Origin: Rhizomys pruinosus
Lineage: Eukaryota; Chordata; Mammalia; Rodentia; Spalacidae
Length of the DNA: 64,000 nucleotides
Direction of reading: 5' to 3'
Assembly (NCBI GenBank): GCA_009823505.1
Contig: VZQC01010577.1
Span: 159,985 to 223,984 of the forward strand
Shown here: positions 19,331-29,693 of the stretch, one piece after another
How the letters are laid out: each line of letters starts with the position of its first letter
How positions within the stretch are numbered: the first letter of the stretch is position 1
Translations under genes and position numbers: made by a program
The notes under the pieces: model-generated
The model's input: only the letters and a program-made list of their open reading frames with translations
Databases searched by the model: none
What the model was told of the DNA's origin: nothing

Positions 19331-20057
19331 CAGGCCTACGATTTGGATGAATTTAGGATGATAGTTAGATAGTGAGTTAAAGAGGTGGAGGTTTAGAGAC
19401 AAGGAAGGAGCATGAAAACATCTTAAACCCCGGATGTGCTCTTCCCATCCCTCACCAATGCCAGGAGAGTGATGCCCCTTGCTCCTTCCCTCCCAGCATC
19501 CTCAGGCTTTGTTCCAACTCTCTATTTCCTCCTGAGCTCATAGGGTTGATGTAAAAGCTAAAGTTCCTAAATCATGTTGAGCCCCTGAGTATTATTTTGT
19601 GGAGATCTGAAGATCTCAAATCCAAATCCTAGACCTACAATGGTGGTGGGTTTTAGATAAACATACTCATCTTTTGGAGCCTTGGTTTCCTTGATTTTAA
19701 GATGAACATGGACATTCCCCCACCCCCACCCCTTCTTTGTACTTAGCTCATTTGTCTGAAAATCACAACTGATAATGGATTAGAAAGAGCTGCTTGGAAA
19801 CACAGATGACTGTCATCATGATAATAGATAAAACTAAATGCATGGGATATTGCTATTGCCATTCTCTGGACACTTTCATGAAAGGTGAGGCACGAGGAAA
19901 GACGAAATCAAGAGATTAGAGAAATAATCACATTGGTTGATATTCTGAACCCGTCAGAAGGGAACAAGCAGAAAGTGAGGACTTCTTACTATGTACTTGC
20001 TTTCCAATAAAATGGGGTGGGCCAGTCACTGAATCCATGTTGTTCTTACAAGATGCA
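19331..20057. other. Mostly unique sequence
   Basis: No gene. A possible MIR remnant lies at about 19610-19720 (GAGCCTTGGTTTCCTTGATT, TTAAGATGAACATGG). Confidence 0.5.
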
Positions 20058-20106
20058 TCCTGTGACTCTGAAGGCAGTGAGCCTAATGGTTAAAAGCATG
20101 AGCTTC
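20058..20106 (+). mobile_element. MIR SINE, 5' part
   Basis: GAGCCTAATGGTTAAAAGCAT followed by GAGCTTC matches the MIR head (TAGTGGTTAAGAGCA type). It is split from its remainder at 20506 by a B3. Confidence 0.7.
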
Positions 20107-20436
20107 AGGGGCTGGGGAAATGGCTCAGAGGTTAAAATGTTTTGCTATGCAAGGATGAGAACTGGAGTTCAGGTCCTCAGTACCCATGTAGAATGCCAAG
20201 TGGGAGGGGCAGCCCACCTGTGACTCCACCCTCAGAAGGAGGACACCGGGTGTTGCAGGACAAGCTGGCCAGTGAAACTAGACTAACCATATTGGTGAGC
20301 TCTGGGTTTGGCTGAGAGACTCTGCCTCAATGAATGAGCTTTAGGGGGAGTGACTGGAGATGGGAGATAATTCTGGACATTACCTTGAGTCCCCACACAC
20401 ATGTGACCAGAAACAGGCAAATATGCATACACACAT

Positions 20437-20478
<42 letters not shown>

Positions 20479-20505
20479 CAAAAACAGAAAAAGAAAAAAA
20501 TGAAT
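20107..20505 (+). mobile_element. B3 SINE with (CA)n tail
   Basis: It starts GGGGCTGGGGAAATGGCTCA and contains GGCCAGTGAAACTAGACTAA, GGTGAGCTCTGGGTTTGGC, GAGAGACTCTGCCTCAATG and a CA microsatellite at 20445-20476. It interrupts a MIR. Confidence 0.88.
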
Positions 20506-20700
20506 GAGGTCTTGGAGTCAAATCTCTTCTCTGCCAGTTTGGTGGAGTTATTTAAGCCATAACTTAGTTTCTCTGTGCGTCAATGTCTTTTCAGTAAAAT
20601 GGGAACGATGATAATGATGGTACCCGTCTAGTGAGATTGCGTCCACTCAGTGCAGCACCCTCCATAAAGCTCCCTGAGTAGTGGCTGGTGTAACAGTCAG
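20506..20700 (+). mobile_element. MIR SINE, 3' part
   Basis: CTTGGAGTCAAATCTC, TAACTTAGTTTCTCTGTGCG, AGTAAAATGGGAACGATGAT and GGTACCCGTCTAGTGAGATT follow MIR order and complete the element begun at 20058. Confidence 0.8.
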
Positions 20701-21128
20701 TGTCAGCTCTGATCAGATGCTGCTCGCTTCCTGCTCACGGAAGCTGCTGTTTTGCTTTTGTTCCCATCTGAAATAAAATAATTAGAGTAAGTAATGACCA
20801 GAAAAAGGGAGATAATAATCTAAAGAAAGATCGGTAACTGAGGATGGAAAGGATCTTAGTAAGTCTTAGTTCAATTCTCTCATTTTTTTAAAAAAGGAAG
20901 AAAATATTTTTCCCAAGGTTACATAATAAATCCAGCTCAATGCATTGACTTTTTTTCATGCCTATTATTGTCCAAGCATTATTCATATTTCTGTGTATGA
21001 GTGGATGAATAAGAAACAGTTCTTGCTTATACAGGATTTTTTCAAAGTGCAAAAGATGTAGACTAAATTTACCGTCAGAATTTAACCCAGAAATTCCTGG
21101 ATTAAATAAAATGAAGGGGCAGTTTTAC

Positions 21129-21130
<2 letters not shown>
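20701..21130. other. Unique sequence with a possible MIR remnant
   Basis: No gene. At about 20860-20940 TTTTTCCCAAGGTTACATAA resembles minus-strand MIR; weak. Confidence 0.4.

Positions 21131-21165
<35 letters not shown>
21131..21165. repeat. (GT)n microsatellite
   Basis: About 35 bp of pure GT next to the ID-like SINE. Confidence 0.96.
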
Positions 21166-21166
<1 letters not shown>

Positions 21167-21243
21167 CAGCTGGACTAGAACCCAGAGCTTTATGCATGCC
21201 AGGCAAGCACTCTGCCACTGATCTATGTTCCCCCAGCCCTAAA
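21166..21243 (-). mobile_element. ID/B4-like SINE fragment
   Basis: AGAACCCAGAGCTTTATGCA, TGCCAGGCAAGCACTCTGCC and CTGATCTATGTTCCCCCAGC is the complement of an ID-type tRNA-Ala SINE. Confidence 0.75.
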
Positions 21244-21639
21244 GAGGCATAGTTGCTTTGGCTTTATCCAACTTCAAGAGGGAGTTTCACTTGCATTGAA
21301 TTGACAGGACTCTCCTCTTCCTTTTGAGCTTACCTTGTGGAATTTGTATTCTACAGCACATCCTACCAAAATGTGAGTGTTGCTAGAAGTGCACAGAGTA
21401 TCTGGGGTTGGGAGGTGCATGAAAACAAATTAACAAGAAGTTTATTGGTGATGAGACAGACATGGAATGTAGACTGGTGATCAGATGGTTGGTCTTAGTC
21501 TTAAGGATGTTCCAGCTCTTTGCCCTGTACCCAGTGTTTGTTTATGTAGATGAAACATCCTTCCAAGAAACACTGAGCAACAGACTTAATCAATGCCCAA
21601 GAGCACAGGACGAGACAACAAGCAGGCCAAGGGAGCTAG

Positions 21640-21860
21640 CTGAAGCTTTGATGAGGTACACTACGTGCCCTGCCTGCTTGTATTTGCTCTATTGCCTGTC
21701 TCAACACATGCAATTCTCACACCATCCCTTTAGGAGAGGTACCATTGTTACTCCCATTTGATTGATGAGGAATAGTTCCATAACTTGTTCAAAGCTCATC
21801 TAGTAAGTAAGCAGAGGAGCCGATGTTTGAATCTAAGCAATAGGATCCTGTCTGGGCTTG
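21640..21860 (-). mobile_element. MIR SINE
   Basis: The plus strand has CAATTCTCACACCATCCCTT, GAGAGGTACCATTGTTACTC, TTGATTGATGAGGAATAG, TAGTAAGTAAGCAGAGGAGC and GATGTTTGAATC, the antisense MIR core in order. Confidence 0.78.
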
Positions 21861-22223
21861 GGGCCATAGGCAGGCTACCCTTGGATGTGATGTGTATTTG
21901 TTCTTGCCTGTATCCTGTGTCTGTCTTCCCTGTTCATGTTGACCTCTCCCCTGTTCCAAGAACTTGCTCAGATACCACTTTCTGTGTTTATCAGTGTTTC
22001 TGTGCTCACTATACTGCTTTCATTCACGCTAGGCTTGTCTTGTGTGGTACCTTATTTCTAAGTTATTGACACTGGTCCATGATGTCCTCTAGTCAAGTAA
22101 CAGATGCTTGATAGGGGCTAGTTCTAATTCTTATATCCAGGTTTCTCACCTATGGGCTATGCTGAACCATTATTGTTGATGAGTAAATGAATGAACTCAA
22201 AACCCCCTGAGTAGAGCTAGATT
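21861..22223. other. Unique sequence
   Basis: No gene or repeat recognised. Confidence 0.5.
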
Positions 22224-22236
22224 TTAAACCTCATCT

Positions 22237-22483
22237 CGGGGCTGGAGAGATGGCCTAGCGGTTAAGAGCGCTGACCGCTCTTACAGAGGACCCGGGTTTG
22301 ATCCCCAGCACCCACATGGCAGCTGAGAACAGTCTGAAACTCCAATTCCAGGAGAACTCCAGTTCCAGGGGAAGCTGACACCCTCTTCTGACCTCCGCAG
22401 CATTGCACGACACGGGTGCACAAGCTTGCATGCAGGCAGTACACTCATACACATACAGAAATAAATAAAATTAATAAAAAAAA
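22237..22483 (+). mobile_element. B2 SINE, young subtype, 13-bp TSD
   Basis: GGGCTGGAGAGATGGCCTAG start, tandem TCCAATTCCAGG/TCCAGTTCCAGG block, A-rich AATAAATAAAATT tail. TTAAACCTCATCT flanks it (22224-22236, 22484-22496). Confidence 0.96.
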
Positions 22484-22567
22484 TTAAACCTCATCTTGAG
22501 TGACAGCATCATAAGAAGAACTGGTATTGTTTACCAAATCCTTCTGTCTTCCCATCTTCCAGTCTCA

Positions 22568-23410
22568 TGAAAAAGTGTATTTCATACATCATTTTCCAAT
22601 TCAGTTCAAGCATATTTCCCTTTCCCTTCCCCCCATCCCACCCCACCCCATCCCAGATCATGCATTCTGCCATAAATGTTCTGCATCTTTCTCTCAGTTT
22701 TTTTTTCATTTTTTAGCAATAAGTGATAATTTATGTGTACAAGCATCCCTCATGTCAAACCAATTTGCAGGCTGTTGTGCCCAAACCCTCACAGCCCCAC
22801 CATCCAGCGGGCTTATAAGTTGATCAAATGAGTGTCTAGTCTATATTGCTGTAGTTTCACCATTCACCCCAATCACAGCCCTTACATTCTACCATGCCCC
22901 CTCTTCTGCAGATTGTTCCCTAGGCTTAGAAAAGGGGCACAGGTGGATGAGAAGCAAAGCAGTCTACTTTCTCTGGAGCTGTTGTCTTGGACTCTGGTCA
23001 ATTCTGGCTGTTTCCTTTCATGGGCTGACAGTTTGTCCAGGAATAACCTTTCGATCCTACTAATGAAGCACAGGCGATTAGATATATAGGTATTTAAACA
23101 GCACTAATAGTTATGGTAGGTTACTTTGGTATAGACACATATGTTTGAATGGTATGTTAATCCATGAATTACATTTTTTTTTACCTGTTAATAATGACAG
23201 ATCCTATGTGGTTTATAACATCTCCTAACCTGTAGAGGATGTAAGCTTGTGGCATCAGCCATGGGTTATTCCTCCAAGGAGAGAGCCAATAGCCAATTAG
23301 ATTTGGGATATACAGGCATATGGCTGCCTCTGCTGCACAGTATTTCCAGGCAGGTGAGGTGTAGCTGGTGCTGATGGTGGAGTCTTGCTTGACTCAAGGA
23401 GACTCGTATT
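22568..23410 (-). mobile_element. L1-tailed retroposon (family A), copy 1
   Basis: The reverse complement aligns along its length with 45912-46825: shared blocks are CAGATCATGCATTCTGCC near the tail, CACCATCCAGCGGG, TGTAGTTTCACCATTC, GCCCCCTCTTCTGCAG, AGCTGTTGTCTTGGACTCTG, AACCTTTCGATCC, CATCTCCTAACCTGTAGAGG and GGAGTCTTGCTTGACTCAAGG. The 3' poly(A) end seems lost at the left edge. The body has no intact frame. It may be a rodent L1 3' UTR subfamily or a chimera; homology beyond 23410 was not seen. Confidence 0.72.
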
Positions 23411-24189
23411 TGCTTTATTGGTTTAGTGGCCTTTGGTAACACTCTCTGGTATTCCAGAGGCCATCTGTACACTTGCATGTGTGGTCTCAATACATCTTTC
23501 CCATGTTAATGTCAGGTCTTCGGCAGCATGGTCTTATCCTCTTTTGAAGTGAGATATGGCGCCGTAGCCTGCACTGGGAACTAAAAGATCTATGGGGACG
23601 TGAATGCTTCCTCCGAGGAACATGTCTGTGTTACTCAGCACTCGCTTTCTCTCTGTCACTATGATGGCAAAGTTTTAGATAGTGACCTCCCCCAGACTGA
23701 GTCCCCGCAGCTCTCACTTACCTGAGCTCATAATCCAGGTGAATAGGAAACCTTTGTCATTTAAACTATGAGGATTTCATACTTTCTTTTTCTGCAGTTC
23801 TACCAGCTCACTCTGAGTGATCTACTACTGAAAATCTCCTGAGAGATGGTTTTGAAAGTAAACATCATCCCCGTCAAGGCTTGAGAGAGAGCAGAGAGGG
23901 AGGGAGAGCTTCAGGTAGAGCAAAGCCCTGCTGTGTTCAGGATCCAGCGTTAAGAACAGCAGAGACGTGAGAACAGCACAGCAGTGAGCTCTAGCACTCA
24001 GAAGAATCGGAAGGACCATTTGATCTACAAACCATGGTGAAGGAATTGACAGGAGCAGGAAGAGGAAGGCACGGGGTGATGCATAAAATCACCTGATGGC
24101 GTTCTCTCTGCTCATGCACTTAAAAATGTGACACTGATTGGCATTATATGAAAGTCCAGGGTGGGCAGACAAAAATCTCAGCATACAGG
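23411..24189. other. Unique sequence
   Basis: No gene. The first ~120 bp may still belong to the retroposon at its left, since nothing marks its 5' end. Confidence 0.45.
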
Positions 24190-24413
24190 TAGGGAAGTAG
24201 ATAGCTCAGCAGTTAAGAGCACCAACTGCTCTTGCAGAGGATTCGGGTTCGATTCCCAGCACCCACATGGGGGCTAAGAATCATCTTAAACTCCAGTTCC
24301 AGGAGAATCTGAGACCCTCTCCTGACCTCTGCAGCATTGCATGGCATGGGTGCAAAAACCTACATGCAGACAGTAGTACATTCATACACATAAAAAATAA
24401 ATAAAAATTAAAG
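24190..24413 (+). mobile_element. B2 SINE, older subtype
   Basis: AGATAGCTCAGCAGTTAAGAG, GGTTCGATTCCCAGCACCC, then AACTCCAGTTCCAGGAGAAT without the internal duplication. The A-rich tail runs into a B1. Confidence 0.93.
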
Positions 24414-24571
24414 CCGGGCGTGGTGGCTCACGCCTTTAACCCTAGCACTTGGGAGGCAGAGGCAGGCGGATCTTTGTGAGTTCAAGGCCAGCCTGGTCTA
24501 CAGAGTGAGTTCCAGGACAGCTGGGACTATAGGGAGACCCTGTCTCGAAAAGACCAAAAAAAAAAAAAAAA
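24414..24571 (+). mobile_element. B1 SINE
   Basis: Full length and well preserved: GCCGGGCGTGGTGGCTCACG through GACCCTGTCTCGAAAAGACC and a poly(A) run. CpGs at the promoter end are retained. Confidence 0.97.
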
Positions 24572-24587
24572 AAAGTTGGGGTTTCTT

Positions 24588-24751
24588 ACCCATTCCCCCC
24601 CCCCCCAGCCCTATACAGTCAGGTCTCTGTCCCCAAAAGCCCTTTGATATAGGGGTCACTGGAGCCTGGTCAACCTACCAAAAGTCTCACCCTTCCATGA
24701 CACCGACTCTCCCCTTCCCAGTAGTGATTAGTTGCCAATAGTTCCTCACAT
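24588..24751 (-). mobile_element. L1 3' UTR fragment between direct repeats
   Basis: TCTGTCCCCAAAAGCCCTTT, AGTGATTAGTTGCCAATAGT and TCCTCA match minus-strand L1 3' UTR near 61.8 kb. AAAGTTGGGGTTTCTT occurs at 24572-24587 and 24752-24767. Confidence 0.6.
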
Positions 24752-24767
24752 AAAGTTGGGGTTTCTT

Positions 24768-24983
24768 GGGGCTGGAGAGATAGCTGAGCAGTTAAGAGCA
24801 CTGACTGCTCTTGCAGAGGATTCGGGTTCGATTCCCAGCACTCACATGGGGGCTAAGAACCGTCTTTAACTCCAGTTCCAGGGGAATCTGACGCCTTCTT
24901 CTGACCTCCGAAGCATTGCATGACACGGGTGCACCAACCCACATGCAGACAGTACACTCATATACATAAAAAATTAAGAAAAT
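24768..24983 (+). mobile_element. B2 SINE, older subtype
   Basis: GGGGCTGGAGAGATAGCTGAG start, single TCCAGTTCCAGGGG block, TACACTCATATACATAAAAA end. Its A-rich tail is the target of the next B2. Confidence 0.95.
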
Positions 24984-25226
24984 CGGGGCTGGAGAGATGG
25001 CCTAGCGGTTAACAGCGCCAACCACTCTTACAGAGGACCCGGGTTCGATCCCCAGCACCCGCATGGCGGCCGAGAACCCTCTGAAACTCTAATTCGAGGA
25101 GAACTCCAGTTCCAGGAATCTGACATCCTCTTCTGACCTCCGCGGCATTGCACGACACGGGTGCACAAACCTGCATGCAGACAGTACATTTACACATACA
25201 GAAATAAATAAAAATTAAAAAATTAA
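24984..25226 (+). mobile_element. B2 SINE inserted in a B2 tail
   Basis: Young-type head (GATGGCCTAGCGGTTAAC) and CpG-rich body. Exact 16-bp TSD AAAAAATTAAGAAAAT at 24968-24983 and 25227-25242 shows it landed in the poly(A) tail of the preceding B2. Confidence 0.96.
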
Positions 25227-25397
25227 AAAAAATTAAGAAAATTATATGAAACTTGCAAACATTCAATTAAAAAATGAAAAACAATCAATATAATAATGAG
25301 TGAAGCACAGCTCTGTGAGACATCTGAAGGAACGGGGTTCAGAGCTCAGGTCATCTCTTGCCCTTAAATTGAAAAAAAAATAAAAAGAAAAAAGATC

Positions 25398-25672
25398 CAG
25401 GGCTGGGTCTAGGGCTCAGTAGCTAAAATACTTATTTTGCAAATAGGATGCCCAGAGTTCAAACCACTGGCACCTATGTAAAAGCTGGGTGGACATAGTG
25501 GCTGGTCTATAATCTTGGCACTTGGAGGCAGGGAGGCTGACTACTTGGACTCCTCAGGAATGGTCTAGGTCATATAAGAGACCCTGACTCAATAAAGTGG
25601 TCAGCAGTCAAGGAAGACATCCAATGTCAACTTCAGGCCAGTCTGTGCAAGCACACACATGCATGCATACCT

Positions 25673-25715
<43 letters not shown>
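25398..25715 (+). mobile_element. B3 SINE with (CA)n tail
   Basis: GGGCTGGGTCTAGGGCTCAG, CAGAGTTCAAACCACTGGCA, GAGACCCTGACTCAATAAAG and CAACTTCAGGCCAGTC, ending in CA repeats (25674-25714). Confidence 0.85.
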
Positions 25716-25716
<1 letters not shown>

Positions 25717-26359
25717 GCCCTGGTTTATGATGTCTTGGACTGAATCTTAGGCTCAGGTTATGTAGGATGCTCCTCTCTTTAGAAGACGTGCACTGCAGGT
25801 TCTAACGCCCTTGGCTAGATCTGCTTCTTTTGTTTGTCTAATCTTGGAGCTGTCAGAATGGGAGACTCCTGCATGATTTGAACTTGGGGCATCTCTTCTC
25901 AGTCTACCTTGAAGAAATTAAATAGTCTTAGAGAAGAAACAGGGCACAGTCTCTGTATTTTGATAACTTTTTTTTTCTACTATAGGATAAGACAGTCTTC
26001 TAGTCAGTTTCAAGACCTAGAAAGAATAAAGATGTGTAAAAATGTTTGACATACTTTGTAGCACACAAGACAAAAATGAATGTGGGTCAAACCCAAAAGC
26101 TTTTCAAAGTGAAAGTGACTTTGGCTTCACGGGACAGGTTAGGAAGTCCTTGGTGGAAACGAGGCTCTGTTGGAAAACTGGCTTCGCTCAGTTTCCTCAT
26201 CTGCAAAATGGGCCAGATTGGGAAAAGATAAAGGTGGAGGCTGATGCAGGAGAAGGGAGAAAGTGGGAAGTGGGAAGATCTAAGGCTGCTGGGGAGGCCC
26301 AAGTGCGGAGGAGAAAGTTACATAAGGCTTCAGAAAAACTCTTTGTCTAGAGAGATTGT
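25716..26359. other. Mostly unique sequence with a short MIR core
   Basis: No gene recognised. CTCAGTTTCCTCATCTGCAA and AATGGG near 26187-26213 are the MIR core on plus. Open frames of 60-102 aa lack recognisable domains. Confidence 0.5.
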
Positions 26360-27200
26360 TTCTGCTCAGCACTTGAAAGAAGATGTGGAACAAACACCGG
26401 AGAACAAAGGCGGCAGAGGAAACCCAGGCGGCCCCGGCAGATAAGTCAGCGGAGAGAGACAAAGGGAGCTAAATTTAAACCGGAGAGAAAAGAAGCCTCT
26501 GCGGGGCCAGGAGCAGTCTATAAATACCTTGAAGGCAACAAGCTCCAAAGAGAGGAAGGATTATTCACTGTCTCCCCAGATGTAGGACGGAGAGTTGGGG
26601 CCGGAGGAAGCTGAGCTGGCGTCAGGCTGCTGCCCCAGGGGAATAAAGCGATGTTTGTGTGGTGGTCAGGGCCTGGCAGTGAGGGGAGGAGGCTCGGGCT
26701 CCTGCCTGGCTGCTTAGCTTGGGATCCCCTCCAGCCCCAAGTGCTTCAGAACCCAGCAGCACCGAGGAAGGAGTCGCCTCTGCTGTGGGTGCATCCGCGG
26801 CGCAGCATTTCACACATCCTCCTGCAATGGTCTCTTCTCTCTTTCTGTCTTTCTTCCCTGCCAAATGAGATAAGGGCTGTTCACCTAGTGGGGAGGGAGT
26901 GAGGATCAAGTAGAATTTCCTAGGTGAAAGGGTGGAAGCCTTGATGCCTATGAGAGAAGTTTGCTGTGTACTAACTCCTGCCTTTTTGTCCCCCATAGGA
27001 CCTCTTAGTCAGCAGCCCAGGGACATTCAGGAGCCAGTAGAGAGCGCTGGTTTCTGGCCCAAGCGACTCTGCTCTTTCTCTCTGGCTCTCTTCTGCTCCC
27101 TTTCCCAAGGTGAATGCAGAAGAGTTTCACTTTGGGTTCTCTGATTGCTAAACATCTTTAAAACAAGGAACCTAAACTACTCCTATGCAACAGCCAATCA
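26360..27200. other. GC-rich non-repeat stretch; possible regulatory DNA
   Basis: This is the longest stretch with above-background G+C and no recognisable repeat. It contains GGCGGCAGAGG, GGCGGCCCCGG, a GATAAG motif (26440) next to GTCAGC, and a TATA-like CTATAAATA near 26518. An AATAAA occurs at 26642. The open frame at 26622-26996 (minus, 124 aa) has no family I recognise. An enhancer, an unrecognised promoter/exon, or plain unique DNA are all possible. Confidence 0.35.
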
Positions 27201-27690
27201 ATCTCACAGGACAGATTACCCTGGATGAGATCACCTCAACCCCCGCCCCCCATAGGAACTGAGGCAGCACCCCAGAATACAGCAATCATTTCATGGAACT
27301 TAGGTTATTAAAAGCAATAAGAACTTCTCCAGGACTCCCTGCAGGACTAGAACTTAGAAACTAGACCACAGACCAGGGCGATATGACCTCTCTGTCAGCT
27401 GTGCAAACCTCAGTCACACTCTGCTTTTCCTCTCCTGTGAAATTGTAATGTTCTTTTTAGGCCTTTGAAGGCAACTCTGGGGTCACGGAACCTCTTCACT
27501 GACATTTCCATGAATTCATGTCGCTCCACTCTGGCTGTCATAGTGCTGCAAGGTCCTAGCAGCAGGTGCTGCAGGAGGATGATCAGTGTGCAGCACTGTG
27601 CAGAGACTGGACTTGTACACCAGGCCTTAGGGAACTGCACACGGTCCATTGGGAATAGGAACAATGGACTGGGCTTGTAACAAAGTAGCA
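27201..27690. other. Unique sequence
   Basis: No gene recognised; the right part may belong to the ancient repeat at 27691. Confidence 0.4.
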
Positions 27691-27825
27691 GGGAGGTGTT
27701 GTGTAGGGTCTTACAGGCCATATCAAGGTACTGTGTCCTGTTTGTCCTGGTAATAGAGAGATTCTGTGAAGAACTTGGAACTGGGGAGTGATCACTTCAT
27801 TTTAGAAAGTTCTCTCTGTAGCCAA
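27691..27825 (+). mobile_element. Ancient mammalian interspersed repeat, family not named
   Basis: GTGTAGGGTCTTACAGGCCA, TATCAAGGTACTGTGTCC, GGGAGTGATCACTTCATTTT and AGAAAGTTCTCTCTG follow the order of a widespread ancient repeat whose name I cannot recall with certainty. Confidence 0.5.
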
Positions 27826-27882
27826 TACGTGTAATAGACTTAGGCCAGTGGCCTGAACAGTGCACTGCTGCAAGGCTAGGGT

Positions 27883-27885
<3 letters not shown>

Positions 27886-27922
<37 letters not shown>

Positions 27923-27968
27923 GGTGAGTGAGAGAGAGAGAGAGAGAGAGAGATAGAGAGAGAGAGAA
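27886..27968. repeat. (TG)n-(GA)n compound microsatellite
   Basis: About 35 bp of TG, a short CGGGTGAGTG spacer, then about 40 bp of GA with one GATA interruption. Confidence 0.96.
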
Positions 27969-28059
27969 TATAAATTATATTTTGCCTTTACAGTGTTGAA
28001 TAAATTGTCAATATGCAGTTTTTATTTTGTCTGGAGAACAATGCAATTAAAAAAATATA

Positions 28060-28203
28060 TATTTTTTCTAAGACAGGGTCTCCCTGTAGTCCCAGCTGTC
28101 CTGGAATTCACTCCGTAGACGAGGCTGGCCTTGAACTCACAAAGATCTGCCTGCCTCTGCCTCCCAAGTGCTAGGATTAAAGGCGTGTGCCACCACGCCC
28201 AGC
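28060..28203 (-). mobile_element. B1 SINE
   Basis: AAGACAGGGTCTCCCTGTAG through GCGTGTGCCACCACGCCCAGC. AAATATATTTT-like flanks suggest a decayed TSD. Confidence 0.94.
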
Positions 28204-28328
28204 TTTAAATATATTTTCATTGAATTTAATCATATTTAAACCTCCTGCCCTATAGCCTGCTGCCAATCAGATTTTGTACATTCTGTCATCTATGTTAAGG
28301 CCTATCGAGTCAAGTTTGTGTACCCGGA
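28204..28328 (-). mobile_element. Old L1 3' UTR (Lx-like), part 1 of 3
   Basis: ATTTAAACCTCCTGCC, TGTTAAGGCCTATCGAG match 3.96-4.4 kb. The element is interrupted twice and resumes at 28652 and 30828. Confidence 0.65.
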
Positions 28329-28651
28329 TGTTCTAGTTTGTCTTCCATTGCTGTGACAAAACACTCTGACCGACACCAACTTGGGGAGGAAAGGGTTTAT
28401 TCAGCTTACAACTCCTGGGTCACAGTTCATCACTTAGGGAGCCCAAGGCAGGAACTCAGGGCAGGAACCTGGAGGCAGGAGCTGAAGCACAGGCCATGGA
28501 GGAATGCTGTTTACTGGCTTGCTCCCCATTGCTTGACGATCAAGACAATACTCCACAGACGTGGCCACAGGCCAGTCCAATGGAGCCAATTCCCCAATTG
28601 AGGCTCCCTCAACCCAGGTGTGTCAAGTTGACACTAAAGCTACCCAGCACA
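28329..28651 (-). mobile_element. Rodent ERVL/MaLR-type LTR, 323 bp
   Basis: The reverse complement (TAGCTTTAGTGTCAACTTGA, TCTTGATCGTCAAGC, GAATAAACCCTTTCC, TGTCACAGCAATGG) is the same family as 10868-11237. TG...CA ends and flanks CCGGA/CCAGA fit a 5-bp TSD with one mismatch. Confidence 0.78.
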
Positions 28652-28904
28652 CCAGATATTCCTCAACTTGAGTTCATCTACTGAGCCTGTTCAGCCCACC
28701 TAGTCCCACTCCCTTAAAGAAGATCTGTTCTCCCTCACCCAGCAGTGATCAGCTCCCAGAAGTGACTTGGCTAAGGTTGGGGCCTGCTGCCATTTCCCCA
28801 GTTCTACGCTGCTTTTGTCTGCTTGAGTTTCATAGGTCTTGTGCTTGCTGTCGCCATTGCTGTAGGTTCATATGAGCAAGTTTCCACGAGCCTGGAAGAC
28901 TCTT
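28652..28904 (-). mobile_element. Old L1 3' UTR (Lx-like), part 2 of 3
   Basis: AGTTCATCTACTGAGCCTG, AGTGATCAGCTCCCAGAAG, TTCTACGCTGCTTTTGTC parallel 4.14-4.35 kb. Confidence 0.72.
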
Positions 28905-29650
28905 TTTTTTTTTTTTTTTTCAAAGCCAATGTTTTATTGAAGCTCTGTGCATTTCATACACAATTACATTACAAATCAAATCTAGACCTGTGGCCTCCCC
29001 TCCCCCCACCCCACCAGAGCTCATGCATTCTGCCAAACATGTTTTTCATCTTTTTCTCGGTCTTTCTCAAAATTCTCGATGCAGAAGTTTACTGTTTTGA
29101 GCTGAAGTTCACCATTTCAGTCAGTTCTTTGACACAGTCTTTCTGTTGTTGTTGTTATTCCTTCCAATATGCATCACTCCAAAATATGCACATATTCATG
29201 CCGCATATATTATAGGTTTTAGCATCTTCAGCTTATGATTTTTTTTTATTAGGCTGAAAGATGTCATGTTTGAAGTCTCCTCCTTGGCAAGCCCAAACCA
29301 CCATCAGTTCTGTCCTTGTGCTCCACACTGGGGTTTTCCCTTCTCATGGTCACCAAATGAGGTCCTGTACTGGTCCCCATGATACAGCCTGGATAGTCCA
29401 ACAATGGCAGTCTATATTCTGAAGAGGCAGAAACCCCAACAGTAGCTCAGTCAGTCCACAAGTTGGATGTCTCAGCAGTCTCCATCTGGCACTGAAGGTC
29501 TGGAGAATTCAGTGAAGAATTTGGAGCGACATGAGTCTTCAGTCCATATTGGAAGGCTGAAAAGCTGTGTCTCATGTCTTTGAAGGATGAAGGATGGCAA
29601 AAGCAGTGGCAGCCACAGGATAGCTGCACTTGCCAGTAAAACAACTGTAT

Positions 29651-29693
<43 letters not shown>

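Noticed and set aside
22237..22310. tRNA gene call from the GGTTAAGAG and GGTTCGATCC-type boxes
   Set aside because: These are the A and B boxes of B2 SINEs, which derive from tRNA; no cloverleaf 3' half follows.
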